Assembly (NCBI RefSeq): GCF_014697195.1
Contig: NZ_JACJRJ010000008.1
Span: 62,001 to 126,000 of the forward strand
Source of the DNA: Cylindrospermum sp. FACHB-282
GTDB lineage: Bacteria; Cyanobacteriota; Cyanobacteriia; Cyanobacteriales; Nostocaceae
Length of the DNA: 64,000 bases
Direction of reading: 5' to 3'
Shown: positions 54,789 to 64,000 of the stretch, piece by piece
Numbering within the stretch: the stretch's first letter is position 1
Layout: every line of letters starts with the position of its first letter
Notes under the pieces: generated by a model
The model's input: the letters and a program-made list of their open reading frames with translations, nothing else
The model's database searches: none
What the model was told of the DNA's origin: nothing
Position numbers and translations under genes: made by a program

Positions 54789-57074
54789 ATGCAACGCCTG
54801 TTTTCACCATGTCTCCCCCCCCTAACAAAGTCCATTACCCTAGTGGATGTTTTACGGCAACATGCTCTGCAACAGCCGACGAAAGATGCTTTTATTTTTC
54901 TTAAGCACTCTATGGATCAGGAGATGCCTGAAGAAACAAGATTGAACTACAGAGACCTCGATCAAGCGGCTCAGGACATAGCCTATCTTCTCCTTCGGCA
55001 AAAAGCCACCAGTAGTCTACCTGTTCTATTAGTTTTTCCTCCGGGGTTAGCGTTCATAAAAGCTTTTTTCGGATGCCTCTATGCCGGCATGATTGCGGTG
55101 CCAGCCAACCCACCCCGGCGCAATCAAAGTCTGAAACGAATAAAAACCATCGTAGCGGATTCGGGAGCACAGATCGGTCTCACCAGCGAATCGTTGTTGA
55201 AAACTTTGCAGGCATCAGTAGTAGATAGCTCAAACTTGGAAACCTTGCAATGGCTGCCGACTGACAACCTAGGGATAAATAGTGCCGATGACAGACAAGA
55301 ACAAGAGACTCTACCCCAAGTTAACTCCGAAGCCATAGCGTTTTTGCAATATACATCAGGCTCGACTGGAGACCCAAAAGCTGTGATGGTGAGCCACAGC
55401 AACCTGATCCATAACGAGCAAATGATTCAACAAGCTTTTGGACATGATGCCGAGACTCGCTTTGTGGGCTGGCTACCTCTTTATCACGATATGGGCTTAG
55501 TGGGTAATGTGTTACAGCCATTGTTCTTGGGTGTTCCCTCGATTTTGATGTCTCCAGTAGACTTTCTGCAACAGCCTTATCGTTGGTTGAGGGCTATTTC
55601 TAATTATCGGGCCACCACTAGCGGTGGACCTAACTTTGCTTACGATTTATGTGTACGAAAAATTACTCCAGAGCAGCGTTCATCCATAGACCTCAGCAGT
55701 TGGCAGTTAGCCTTTAACGGAGCAGAGCCAATTCGAGCGGATACCTTAACTGCATTTACAGAGGCTTTTGAACCCTACGGTTTTCGCAAAACAACGTTCT
55801 ATCCTTGTTATGGCATGGCAGAGACCACCCTGCTGGTATCAGGAGGAGAAAAGCATGATCTCCCAGTTGTTTATTCATTAGACCGAGACGCTTTAAGCCG
55901 GGGAGAGGTGATTCCTAGCCAAGGTAATCAGGGGGATCAGGTCACTCAATTAGTAGTGGGGTGTGGTCACTCTTGTGTGGAAGGAACTGTACGGATTGTT
56001 AATCCGGAAACCTTGATTGGTTGTTTAGATTGCCAAGTGGGCGAGATTTGGGTGGCTGGCCCCCACGTTGCCCAAGGCTACTGGCATCAACCAGAGCAGA
56101 CTGCACAAACTTTTAACGCCTACATAGCAGATACCAAAGAAGGGCCGTTTCTCCGCACCGGTGACTTGGGATTTTTGCAGAATGGTGAGTTGTTGATCAC
56201 AGGACGCATCAAAGATGTGATTATCATCCGGGGTCGTAATCATTATCCCCAAGATATTGAACTAACAGTAGAGAAAAGTCATCCAGCACTTAAACCATGT
56301 AGCAGTGCAGCCTTTGCAGTAGAAATCAACGGGGAAGAGCGACTAGTTATTGCTCAAGAGGTAGAGCGGAATTATCTGCGAAAACTCGATGTAAATGAAG
56401 TAGTTGGAGCCATCCGCAGGGTAGTATCAGAGCAGCATGAGCTACAACTTTACGCCGTGGTGCTGCTGAAGACGGGAAGTATCCTCAAGACATCTAGTGG
56501 CAAAATCCAGCGCCAAGCCTGTCGCACTTCATTCTTAAAAGATACTCTGAGTGTGGTAGGTCTTTGGAAGTCAGAGGATGAGTTACTAAAAAATCAAGGA
56601 TCACCAAACGAATCTAACTTAAATTACCCGAATATTTTAGAAATTCCCAGATATAATCTAGTACCTAAACCTTTAACTAGTAGCTCTAAATATACTATTG
56701 AGTCTCTACTGAATTGGATTGAAGAATGGCTGGCTAAGAAATTAAAAATAGACCCGAATAAGATTGATGCTAGCAAATCTTTTGCAGATTATGGCATGGA
56801 TTCAGTGATGGCGATTGAGTTATCTCAAGCATTAGGGGACTGGCTAGAACATCCTCTAGAAGCAACTATACTTTGGAATTTTTCCACAATTGAATCTTTG
56901 GCGCAATATTTAACCACTGAAATACAATTGACAACATCCTCTTCTTCAGAGCAACAGTTGAAGACTGAACAAAAAATTTCATCAGAAGTCAATTACACCT
57001 CTCAACTAGAAATTGATGTCTTAATTGAACAGGAAATATTAGAGTTAGAAAAGTTGTTGGAGAGAGGGAAATGA
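54789..57074 (+). CDS. Fatty acyl-AMP ligase with C-terminal carrier domain (761 aa)
   Basis: FAAL-type adenylation domain (residues about 10-585): LQYTSGSTGDPKAVMVSHSN core motif, FYPCYGMAETTLLVSGG, FLRTGDLGFL and TSSGKIQR near the end. It activates a free fatty acid as the acyl-adenylate. Residues about 635-715 are an acyl carrier domain with DYGMDSVMAIEL, the phosphopantetheine Ser at 672. The last 40 residues are a Glu/Leu-rich helix, possibly a docking tail. The stop overlaps the PKS start by four bases (ATGA). Lipopeptide and polyketide loci in cyanobacteria start like this. Confidence 0.93.
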   Translation: MQRLFSPCLPPLTKSITLVDVLRQHALQQPTKDAFIFLKHSMDQEMPEETRLNYRDLDQAAQDIAYLLLRQKATSSLPVLLVFPPGLAFIKAFFGCLYAGMIAVPANPPRRNQSLKRIKTIVADSGAQIGLTSESLLKTLQASVVDSSNLETLQWLPTDNLGINSADDRQEQETLPQVNSEAIAFLQYTSGSTGDPKAVMVSHSNLIHNEQMIQQAFGHDAETRFVGWLPLYHDMGLVGNVLQPLFLGVPSILMSPVDFLQQPYRWLRAISNYRATTSGGPNFAYDLCVRKITPEQRSSIDLSSWQLAFNGAEPIRADTLTAFTEAFEPYGFRKTTFYPCYGMAETTLLVSGGEKHDLPVVYSLDRDALSRGEVIPSQGNQGDQVTQLVVGCGHSCVEGTVRIVNPETLIGCLDCQVGEIWVAGPHVAQGYWHQPEQTAQTFNAYIADTKEGPFLRTGDLGFLQNGELLITGRIKDVIIIRGRNHYPQDIELTVEKSHPALKPCSSAAFAVEINGEERLVIAQEVERNYLRKLDVNEVVGAIRRVVSEQHELQLYAVVLLKTGSILKTSSGKIQRQACRTSFLKDTLSVVGLWKSEDELLKNQGSPNESNLNYPNILEIPRYNLVPKPLTSSSKYTIESLLNWIEEWLAKKLKIDPNKIDASKSFADYGMDSVMAIELSQALGDWLEHPLEATILWNFSTIESLAQYLTTEIQLTTSSSSEQQLKTEQKISSEVNYTSQLEIDVLIEQEILELEKLLERGK

Positions 57075-60000
57075 GCAATATTTCCGAACCTAGTCATGAG
57101 CAAGCATCTTCATTGCCACGTTTACTTAATGCTCTGAAGCAAGCTCGTACCCAACTCGAAGACACGGAGCGCCAAAAGACCGAGCCAATAGCTATTGTTG
57201 GCATGGGATTTCGTTTTCCAGGGGGTGTAAAAGACCCAGAGACGTTTTGGCAACTATTACATAATGGAGTAGATGCTATTACAGAAATTCCTGCCGATCG
57301 CTGGGATGTTGAGCATTACTATGATCCCGATCCCGATGCTCCAGGAAAAATATACACCCGTCATGGTGGGTTTTTAGATCAGGTAGATCAGTTCGACCCT
57401 GAATTTTTCGGCATTGCTCCCCTGGAAGCGATGGACATGGATCCACAACAACGGCTGCTTTTAGAAGTTACCTGGGAAGCCCTAGAAAATGCTGGACTAG
57501 CACCAGAGCGACTCAAAGGCACGCAAACAGGATTGTTTGTGGGAATTAGCTCAGACGATTATGCCCAACTAAGTGTGACTTTTGATGATTTAAATCGCCT
57601 TGATGCCTACAGGGGGTTAGGTAACGCTCGCAGTATTGCTGTTGGTCGCTTGGCATATATCCTGGATCTACAGGGATTGACGATGCAATTAGATAGCTCT
57701 TGCTCATCTTCTCTCCTGGGTATTCACGTAGCCTGTCAAAGCCTGCGTTCTGGTGAGTGCAATCTAGCCTTAGCCGGTGGCGTAAATTTGATGCTTTCCC
57801 CCATTAACACAATCTTGGGGTGCAAACTTCGTGCTTTATCGACCGATGGACGCTGTAAGACTTTTGATGCAGCGGCTGATGGTTATGTTAGGGGAGAAGG
57901 CTGTGGCATGGTGGTACTGAAGCGGCTCTCTGATGCCATAGCCGATGGTGACAACATTCTCGCTTTAATTCGGGGTTCTGCTGCCAACCATGATGGCAAA
58001 AGTAATGGACTAACTGCCCCTAACGGCTCTGCTCAGGAGGCTGTGATTAAGCAAGCTTTAGCGAATGCTAGGGTGAAACCAGAGCAAATTCAATATGTGG
58101 AGGCACACGGTACAGGGACACCCTTGGGAGATCCGATTGAGGTGTTGGCTTTGGGGAAAGTTTTGGGTCAAGGTCGGTCAGAACAGGAGCCGTTGATTAT
58201 TGGTTCACTAAAAACTAACTTTGGTCACTTGGAAGCAGCGGTGGGGGTAGCAAGTTTAATTAAGGTAGTTCTTTCTTTGCAACATCAGCAAATTCCACCC
58301 CATCTTCACTTTCAAAATCCTAATCCTTATATACCTTGGGATAGACTGGCGATCGCCATTCCCACCGAGTTAACCCCTTGGCCTAGACAAGATGGGCCAC
58401 AGTTAGCAGGAGTTAGCAGCTTCGGGATGAGTGGCACAAATGTGCACATAATTGTGGAAGCAGCACCTAATCAATTAAAAATTCAAAATTCAAAATTCAA
58501 AATTCAAGATCATATCCAAGAGTGTCCGCGACATCTTTTGACAATCTCAGCCAAAAGTGAACAGGCTTTGCGGGATTTGGCACAAAGCTATGAGAGTTTT
58601 TTAAGCAACCACGCGACAACATCTATTGCAGATATCTGTTTTACGGCTAATACAGGGCGATCGCACTTCCACCACCGACTAGCGATAGTTGCCCAAACAA
58701 ATGAGCATTTACAACAACAATTAAATACCTTCCTGAAAGCAACCCCAGCTACTGGGGTGATCAACGGTCAACTGACTAGCAACAAACGCCCAAAAATCGC
58801 CTTCCTCTTCACAGGACAAGGTTCCCAGTATGTGGGCATGGGAAAAGAACTATATCAAACCCAACCAGTCTTCCGCAAATACCTAGACCAATGTGATCAA
58901 CTCCTCAGTTCTGATTTAGCACAACCCCTACTGGAAATCATCTATTCAGAAACCAGCGAAAATCCCCTACTAAATCAAACAGCCTACACCCAACCTGCCC
59001 TATTTGCCATGGAATATGCCCTCTTCCAACTATGGAAATCTTGGGGAATTCAACCAGATGTAGTCATCGGTCACAGCGTCGGCGAATACGTAGCCGCTTG
59101 TGTAGCAGGCATCTTCACCTTAGAAGACGGACTCAAACTAATTGCCCATCGGGGGCGGTTAATGCAACAGTTAACCGAAGTTGGTGAGATGGTAGCAGTA
59201 ATGGCATCAGCTGCACAAATACAAGCAATCATCAACCCCTACACAGACCAAGTAGCAATAGCCGCCTACAACACAACCAACAGCATCGTTATTTCCGGCG
59301 CCAAAGCAGCCATTAGAGACATCTGTAGCCAATTAGCAGCCCTGGGGATCAAAACCAAAAATCTTCAGGTATCCCACGCCTTCCACTCCCCACTGATGGC
59401 GCCGATGTTGGCAGAGTTTGCAGACATAGCCGAGCAAATCACCTACAACCAACCGCAAATTCCGCTAATTTCTAACCTCACAGGAAAACCTGCCACAGCA
59501 GAAATCACAACTCCCCAATACTGGGTAAATCATATCTCCCAACCAGTTAAATTCGCTGAGAGTATCGCCACATTACATCAGCTTGGTTATAAAATCTTCT
59601 TAGAAATTGGCCCCAAACCGATATTGTTAGGCATGGTACACCAATGTATTCCTGAAGGAGAGCATTTGAGCCTACCTAGCCTATATCCCAAGCTAGAAGA
59701 CTCCCAGCAATTACTTCAAAGTCTAGCCACACTTTATATACATGGTGTGCCAATTAATTGGGATGAATTTTACCAGGATTCCTCCAACCGCACAAAAATT
59801 GCCTTACCCACTTATCCATTTCAAAGACAACGCTACTGGATCAAGAGGAATCAAGGGGTTGAAGATAAATTCACCAATACCCGATCCAATCAAGGCAACA
59901 AGCGGCATCCCATTTTAGGATATAGATTACCTGACCTAGCTGCTCTCCCTCATACATACATCTGGGAAACAGTAGTAGATGAGTTTTATCTCGCTTGGTT

Positions 60001-60337
60001 AAAAGACCATCAAGTGTGGGATACCGTGATCATGCCCCATACCGGCTATCTGCAAATCGCCTTTGAAGCAACTCAAGAAGCTTTCAACCAGCCATGCAGC
60101 CAAATCAGCAACTTGAAACTTTACTTTCCCCTGTTCTTGTCCAAAGAAGAAGAGCAAAAAATTCAGGTGATTCTCTCCCCGAAATCCCCAAGTCAGATGT
60201 TGCTGCAAATATATAGTTGCCGACTCAGTACATCTTCATCCCCACCAGAGTGGACTTTATACGCAGATGCACAAGTTTCCTCTTCCACAACCTACCCAGA
60301 GCAAACAGAGCATTTACGGAGGTTAACAGAAGTATGA
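57071..60337 (+). CDS. Type I polyketide synthase: KS-AT-half DH (1088 aa)
   Basis: An N-terminal coiled docking helix ([19 protein letters not shown]) leads into the ketosynthase, residues about 38-465, with Cys211 (DSSCSSS), His346 ([11 protein letters not shown]) and His386 (NFGHLEAA). Acyltransferase, about 575-880: Ser669 in GHSVGEY and HAFHSP, the malonyl-CoA type. From about 945 only the first hot-dog half of a dehydratase follows ([30 protein letters not shown] with His980), and the protein then stops. In the usual HxxxGxxxxP the Gly is Asp984. The second DH half is in the next gene. Tandem ATTCAAA units are translated in the KS-AT linker. Confidence 0.93.
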   Translation: MSNISEPSHEQASSLPRLLNALKQARTQLEDTERQKTEPIAIVGMGFRFPGGVKDPETFWQLLHNGVDAITEIPADRWDVEHYYDPDPDAPGKIYTRHGGFLDQVDQFDPEFFGIAPLEAMDMDPQQRLLLEVTWEALENAGLAPERLKGTQTGLFVGISSDDYAQLSVTFDDLNRLDAYRGLGNARSIAVGRLAYILDLQGLTMQLDSSCSSSLLGIHVACQSLRSGECNLALAGGVNLMLSPINTILGCKLRALSTDGRCKTFDAAADGYVRGEGCGMVVLKRLSDAIADGDNILALIRGSAANHDGKSNGLTAPNGSAQEAVIKQALANARVKPEQIQYVEAHGTGTPLGDPIEVLALGKVLGQGRSEQEPLIIGSLKTNFGHLEAAVGVASLIKVVLSLQHQQIPPHLHFQNPNPYIPWDRLAIAIPTELTPWPRQDGPQLAGVSSFGMSGTNVHIIVEAAPNQLKIQNSKFKIQDHIQECPRHLLTISAKSEQALRDLAQSYESFLSNHATTSIADICFTANTGRSHFHHRLAIVAQTNEHLQQQLNTFLKATPATGVINGQLTSNKRPKIAFLFTGQGSQYVGMGKELYQTQPVFRKYLDQCDQLLSSDLAQPLLEIIYSETSENPLLNQTAYTQPALFAMEYALFQLWKSWGIQPDVVIGHSVGEYVAACVAGIFTLEDGLKLIAHRGRLMQQLTEVGEMVAVMASAAQIQAIINPYTDQVAIAAYNTTNSIVISGAKAAIRDICSQLAALGIKTKNLQVSHAFHSPLMAPMLAEFADIAEQITYNQPQIPLISNLTGKPATAEITTPQYWVNHISQPVKFAESIATLHQLGYKIFLEIGPKPILLGMVHQCIPEGEHLSLPSLYPKLEDSQQLLQSLATLYIHGVPINWDEFYQDSSNRTKIALPTYPFQRQRYWIKRNQGVEDKFTNTRSNQGNKRHPILGYRLPDLAALPHTYIWETVVDEFYLAWLKDHQVWDTVIMPHTGYLQIAFEATQEAFNQPCSQISNLKLYFPLFLSKEEEQKIQVILSPKSPSQMLLQIYSCRLSTSSSPPEWTLYADAQVSSSTTYPEQTEHLRRLTEV
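58480..58508 (+). repeat. Tandem ATTCAAA heptamers inside the PKS gene
   Basis: Four copies of ATTCAAA (the last ending in G) stand in a row in the KS-AT linker. They are translated as IQNSKFKIQ. Such heptamer arrays are normally found between genes in Nostoc-like genomes. Here the 28-base array plus one base keeps the frame with its surroundings. Confidence 0.7.
60318..60336 (+). promoter_or_regulatory. Ribosome-binding site deciding the start of the third synthase gene
   Basis: GGAGG at 60318-60322 stands 11 bases before ATG 60334, which overlaps the TGA of the preceding gene (ATGA). The frame is open upstream to 60217, but those residues are just the out-of-frame reading of the preceding gene. 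The true protein begins MKFGLMFF, exactly the first strand of the monooxygenase barrel. Confidence 0.85.
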
Positions 60338-63300
60338 AATTTGGTTTAATGTTCTTTGCCAGCAGTGAAGATGCCCTGGTTGGGGATAAATACAGCCTAG
60401 TGATTGACAGCGCCCGATTTGCTGATCAACATGGGTTTTCCAGTATTTGGACACCAGAACGACATTTTACTCAATTTGGCAGCCTCTACCCCAATCCGGC
60501 GGTGTTGAATGCCGCTTTAGCCAGAGAAACCCAACGGATTCGCTTACAAGCAGGGAGTGTAGTCATGGCCCTGCACCATCCCATCGAGTTAGCAGAAGCA
60601 TGGGCTTTAGTAGATAACCTATCGAATGGGCGTGTGGGGATATCTTTAGCATCCGGTTGGAACCCCAGTGATTTTGCTACCTGCCCTGACAAGTATGGCG
60701 ATCGCCACCAACTCGTTTTTAGCAATCTAGAAATTCTCCAAAAACTCTGGCAAGGGGAAACGCTGAAAATTACCGACGGTAAAGGACAGCCCGCAGAAAT
60801 TCGCATTTATCCCACCCCAATTCAGCCCCATCTCCCCATCTGGATCACAGCAGCAGGCAATCCTCAAACCTTTGCTAGAGCCGGAGAAATAGGGGCAAAC
60901 CTGTTGACTCACTTACTCGACCAAGAGGTAGAAACCTTAGCAGAAAAAATTGCCCTCTACCGCCACTCTAGAGCTAGCCATGGTCATGATCCAGACACAG
61001 GAATAGTCTCATTGATGTTGCATACTTATGTGGGTGCAGACTTTGAAACAGTTCGTGAACAAGCACGAAAACCTTACTGTAATTACCTCAAATCTAACAT
61101 TGGACTCCTCAAAGGACTAGCCCAAAGCCGAGGACATGACGTAGATATCACCACATTGCCTGAGAGCGACCTAAATGAATTTGTCAACTTCTTATATGAT
61201 CGATTTGCTACTTCCAGAGGCTTGATTGGTACCCCGGAAACTTGTCTGAAGTTACTAGAGCAGCTTGATAGGATCGGGGTTGATGAGGTAGCTTGTCTAC
61301 TAGATTTTGGTCTGACTAAAGAACTGATTCTCGGACATTTGCCTGATCTCAATCAACTGCGAGAACTGTATACTAATCGAGCCACCACCACAAGAGAGTA
61401 TCAGCAATCGGTCTTGAAAACTGCCCTAAATGGGTCTACCCTGGTTACACCTTCAACCTTACCAACTACTGCTCCCACACAAGAAACCCTAGAAACGATC
61501 CGCTTACGATGTCAAGACCAGAGAAATGCTCTAGAGTTTTATCAATTACTGCAAGGGCATGGGTTACAACTGGGAGAAACCTATCGAGGAATTCAAAATC
61601 TGTGGTTAGGTGAGGACGAAGCCTTAGCCCAAGTTAAGTTACCAGCTGCCGTAGCCTTCGGCAATGGGTTTCAAGTGCGCGCGGCGGTGTTGGATGCTTG
61701 TCATCAAGTTTTAGGGGCAACATTGCTCAGTCAAACCTTAGCCGATGCTCAGAGTTCCTCCCCGGAGATGTCTTTGTATTTACCAACAGGGCTAAAGAGT
61801 TTTCAAGTTTATGAATCTCTTGGATCTGAAGTTTGGAGTCATGCTGTAGTCCGTAACCATGGTGGGACTGCTCAGGAGTCAATTGAGGGAGATATTCAGA
61901 TATTTAATCCCGCTGGCAAACTGGTGATCAAAGTATCTGGCTTGCAGATGCAACGCACCAGTTCTGTGGGAAACTCAACAAGTCTCAAACACCAGGGAGC
62001 GGATTGGTTGTACGAGTTGCAATGGCAACCCCAGCCCTGGTCAGAGGTTTTGTCAGCCACAACATCAGAGCCAAGTCGGTGGTTAATCTTTGCCGATCGC
62101 TCTCAGGTAAGTCAAAACCTAATTGAGCTGCTACAAGCTCAGGGTGACACCTGTGGGATCATCCGTTATGGTCAGCATCAATCACAGGCATCTGAACATG
62201 ACTTCACCCAGATTCTAGTGAATCCTGGCGATCAAGCCCAGATGCAACAGCTAATTTGCCATGCCTTAGCACCAGAACAACCACCCTGTCGGGGAATTGT
62301 GCATCTGTGGAGTTTAGATGTTACCCCCAGCCAAGAAACGACCTTAGCATCTCTGCAACAGGATCAAATCTTGACTGTCACGAGTTTCCTAAACCTTGTG
62401 CAAGCAGTTACTCAAAGTTCAGAGGCTCAAATTCCCCCCCTTTGGGTAGTGACACAAGATGTCCAAAAAGTGGGTTTAGAAAAGACTCCTCCCTCTCCTG
62501 CACAAGCTCCGATTTGGGGATTAGGGCGAGTTGTAGCCACAGAATTACCCAAAGCCTGGGGAGGATTGGTAGATTTAGACGGGGATTCCGCTCCTGAAGC
62601 ATCTGCTAAACAATTACTGCAAATATTGCTTGGGTGCGATCGCGAAGATCAGCTAGTTCTTCGTCAAGGACAGCCCCATATCCTGCGCCTAGTTCGCAGT
62701 CAAAAAACACCAGTATCACCCCAGTCCATCCAGTTGTCACCAAAAGCCACATATCTAATTACCGGGGGATTTGGGCATTTCGGGCTCTCAAGTGCCAAAT
62801 GGTTGGCAAAAAAAGGAGCAAAACACCTAGTTTTAATGGGACGACGCCCCCCATCCCCTCAAGGATCGGAGGCGATCGCCGAATTAGAAAAGGCTGGGGT
62901 GCAAGTCCTCGTTCTCCAAGCCGACGTATCCGATCTAGCGGCAATCACTCACGCTATCGACACCATCAAATCTACCTGTCCACCCCTACGGGGAATTTTT
63001 CATATTGCAGGTTTTAGCCAACAAAGCCTGTTAGCAGACATCACTGTTGATGATTTGGCGGCAATGTTACGTCCTAAAGTTTTTGGCACCTGGAACTTAC
63101 ACCAACTCACCTTGGATCTCAATCTTGACTTCTTCTTCAGCACCTCTTCCATGTCTCCAGTATTTGGATCTCAAGGACTTGGACATTATGCAGCGGCCAA
63201 TTACTTCCTGGATATTTTTGCTCACTATCGTCACAGCTTAGGTAAACCAGCATTAACCGTCAATGTTGGCGCTTTGGCAGGAGGGGGTATGGCTCTAGCC

Positions 63301-63981
63301 TCACCTGAAGGGGAGAAATACACAACTCAGATTGGCTTGAATTTAACCTCCCCGGCTGATTTACTTGATGTAGCAGGGGGCTTCTTCCAGCAAGAAAAAA
63401 CTAACAGTGTAGCTAATATCGTCGTCGCCGATATGGATTGGTCTATCTTCAAACCCCTTTATGAAGGGACTACTGGCAAGCTGCTGCTAGGACAAATAGA
63501 CGAACATTCGAGGGGTTCTGCCCATCGAAAATTAGGAAACCGGGATATCTTTTGGCAACAGTTAGAGTCAGCCCCTGAAAGTGAGCGTTATCACCAAATA
63601 GTCGCTTATTTACAAAACGAAGTGGCCAAAATTTTAGGCTACTCTGCCAATCAGCCATTGTTCAACCCAGAAGTAGGGTTTTTTGATCTGGGGATGGATT
63701 CTTTGCTCGCTGTCGCTTTCAAGAACAAGCTGGAAAATAGCCTGGGTTCTCCTCTGCCAACTGTATTAATTTTTGAGCGTCCTAATGTTATCAGTTTAAC
63801 GGAATATATAATAACAGAAGTGTTCAATTGGTCATCTTCAGAAGATGATTTTCAGTCCGCACAAGTCCAGCAGGAGCTACGCTTTGAAACAGAACTTTCT
63901 CAGACAATAGAGCAATTATCAGAGCAGACATTAGAGGATTTGATTAACAAAAAATTAGCCAGAGCCTTGGAGGACGATTAA
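60334..63981 (+). CDS. Polyketide synthase subunit: luciferase-like monooxygenase-half DH-KR-ACP (1215 aa)
   Basis: Residues 1-345 form a flavin-dependent luciferase-like monooxygenase of the MupA/Atu3671 type found inside PKS and NRPS proteins ([53 protein letters not shown]). After a Thr/Ser-rich linker, residues about 390-545 are the second hot-dog half of a dehydratase (FYQLLQGHGLQLGETYRGI, VLDACHQVLGA with Asp454). Then comes a ketoreductase (structural part about 555-800; TGGFGHFGL near 808; Tyr952 in GHYAAANYF) and an ACP with Ser1123 (DLGMDSLLAVAF). It completes the module begun by the KS-AT protein and probably hydroxylates or oxidises the chain. Confidence 0.92.
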   Translation: MKFGLMFFASSEDALVGDKYSLVIDSARFADQHGFSSIWTPERHFTQFGSLYPNPAVLNAALARETQRIRLQAGSVVMALHHPIELAEAWALVDNLSNGRVGISLASGWNPSDFATCPDKYGDRHQLVFSNLEILQKLWQGETLKITDGKGQPAEIRIYPTPIQPHLPIWITAAGNPQTFARAGEIGANLLTHLLDQEVETLAEKIALYRHSRASHGHDPDTGIVSLMLHTYVGADFETVREQARKPYCNYLKSNIGLLKGLAQSRGHDVDITTLPESDLNEFVNFLYDRFATSRGLIGTPETCLKLLEQLDRIGVDEVACLLDFGLTKELILGHLPDLNQLRELYTNRATTTREYQQSVLKTALNGSTLVTPSTLPTTAPTQETLETIRLRCQDQRNALEFYQLLQGHGLQLGETYRGIQNLWLGEDEALAQVKLPAAVAFGNGFQVRAAVLDACHQVLGATLLSQTLADAQSSSPEMSLYLPTGLKSFQVYESLGSEVWSHAVVRNHGGTAQESIEGDIQIFNPAGKLVIKVSGLQMQRTSSVGNSTSLKHQGADWLYELQWQPQPWSEVLSATTSEPSRWLIFADRSQVSQNLIELLQAQGDTCGIIRYGQHQSQASEHDFTQILVNPGDQAQMQQLICHALAPEQPPCRGIVHLWSLDVTPSQETTLASLQQDQILTVTSFLNLVQAVTQSSEAQIPPLWVVTQDVQKVGLEKTPPSPAQAPIWGLGRVVATELPKAWGGLVDLDGDSAPEASAKQLLQILLGCDREDQLVLRQGQPHILRLVRSQKTPVSPQSIQLSPKATYLITGGFGHFGLSSAKWLAKKGAKHLVLMGRRPPSPQGSEAIAELEKAGVQVLVLQADVSDLAAITHAIDTIKSTCPPLRGIFHIAGFSQQSLLADITVDDLAAMLRPKVFGTWNLHQLTLDLNLDFFFSTSSMSPVFGSQGLGHYAAANYFLDIFAHYRHSLGKPALTVNVGALAGGGMALASPEGEKYTTQIGLNLTSPADLLDVAGGFFQQEKTNSVANIVVADMDWSIFKPLYEGTTGKLLLGQIDEHSRGSAHRKLGNRDIFWQQLESAPESERYHQIVAYLQNEVAKILGYSANQPLFNPEVGFFDLGMDSLLAVAFKNKLENSLGSPLPTVLIFERPNVISLTEYIITEVFNWSSSEDDFQSAQVQQELRFETELSQTIEQLSEQTLEDLINKKLARALEDD

Positions 63982-63982
63982 A

Positions 63983-64000
63983 ATGAGTGGTGCTTCAGAT
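63983..64000 (+). CDS. Start of the next biosynthetic gene (cut by the window edge)
   Basis: ATG one base after the preceding stop opens MSGASD and runs off the end. Its close spacing says it is the next gene of the same operon, probably another synthase subunit or tailoring enzyme. Nothing more can be read. Confidence 0.5.

Noticed and set aside
60217-60333. 39-codon upstream extension of the monooxygenase-DH-KR-ACP protein
   Set aside because: These residues are the alternative frame of the DH half in the previous gene. The GGAGG-preceded ATG at 60334 gives the conserved start of the monooxygenase.
62256-63017. Long alternative frames inside the KR region of the PKS gene
   Set aside because: They are overlapping reading frames of a clearly coding, conserved region and show Ser/Arg-rich non-protein composition.

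Overview
The window looks like a filamentous, heterocystous-type cyanobacterium (Nostocales, Nostoc/Anabaena-like). The reasons are many GCGATCGC (HIP1) octamers inside genes, a protein with a PEP-CTERM tail, interspersed short palindromes typical of these genomes, a fatty acyl-AMP ligase plus polyketide synthase locus, and a Pho-boxed pst operon. Genus and species cannot be fixed from this sequence alone.

Layout. (1) 1.1-18.1 kb: a one-direction block of very large, mostly unrecognised proteins (1275, about 62, 872, 1048, 1526 and 622 aa). It includes a LamG/tail-fibre-like protein, a protein with a nuclease-like motif and a DUF6603-like giant. It is followed by a secreted-type zinc metalloprotease (HExxHxxGxxH intact) and an M48-family protein whose zinc ligands are replaced by Arg. 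(2) 22-25.3 kb: a FIST sensor and histidine kinase pair and a ROK/polyphosphate-glucokinase-like gene. (3) 25.5-29.5 kb: the high-affinity phosphate operon pstS-pstC-pstA-pstB on the minus strand, with a three-repeat Pho box in front of pstS. (4) 29.6-36 kb: creatininase-family enzyme, 2TM protein, CHRD/PEP-CTERM protein, a divergent azoreductase/HxlR pair with palindromic operators, three tandem von Willebrand A proteins and a cupin. (5) 36.3-38.9 kb: an AT-rich two-gene unit coding a TIR-methyltransferase fusion and a small multi-pass membrane protein, the best candidate here for an undescribed immune system. (6) 39-45.5 kb: a CBS/site-2 protease, a multicopper oxidase and an ArsR-controlled thiol/electrophile detoxification group (thioredoxin, Old Yellow Enzyme, nitroreductase) with two decayed genes in it. 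(7) 45.5-53.5 kb: GH13 enzyme, a GT2/GtrA/GT39 envelope glycosylation set, a methyltransferase and an MFS exporter, all on the minus strand. (8) 54.8-64 kb: a translationally coupled lipopeptide/polyketide assembly line: FAAL-ACP, then KS-AT-half DH, then luciferase-like monooxygenase-other half DH-KR-ACP. The next gene is just starting at the right edge.

The three most unusual things are the dehydratase domain split between two polypeptides with a monooxygenase lodged at the break, the TIR-methyltransferase plus membrane protein pair, and the 17 kb operon-like block of giant proteins next to an active/inactive metalloprotease pair. All family assignments are from reading the sequence by eye; no database search was run.
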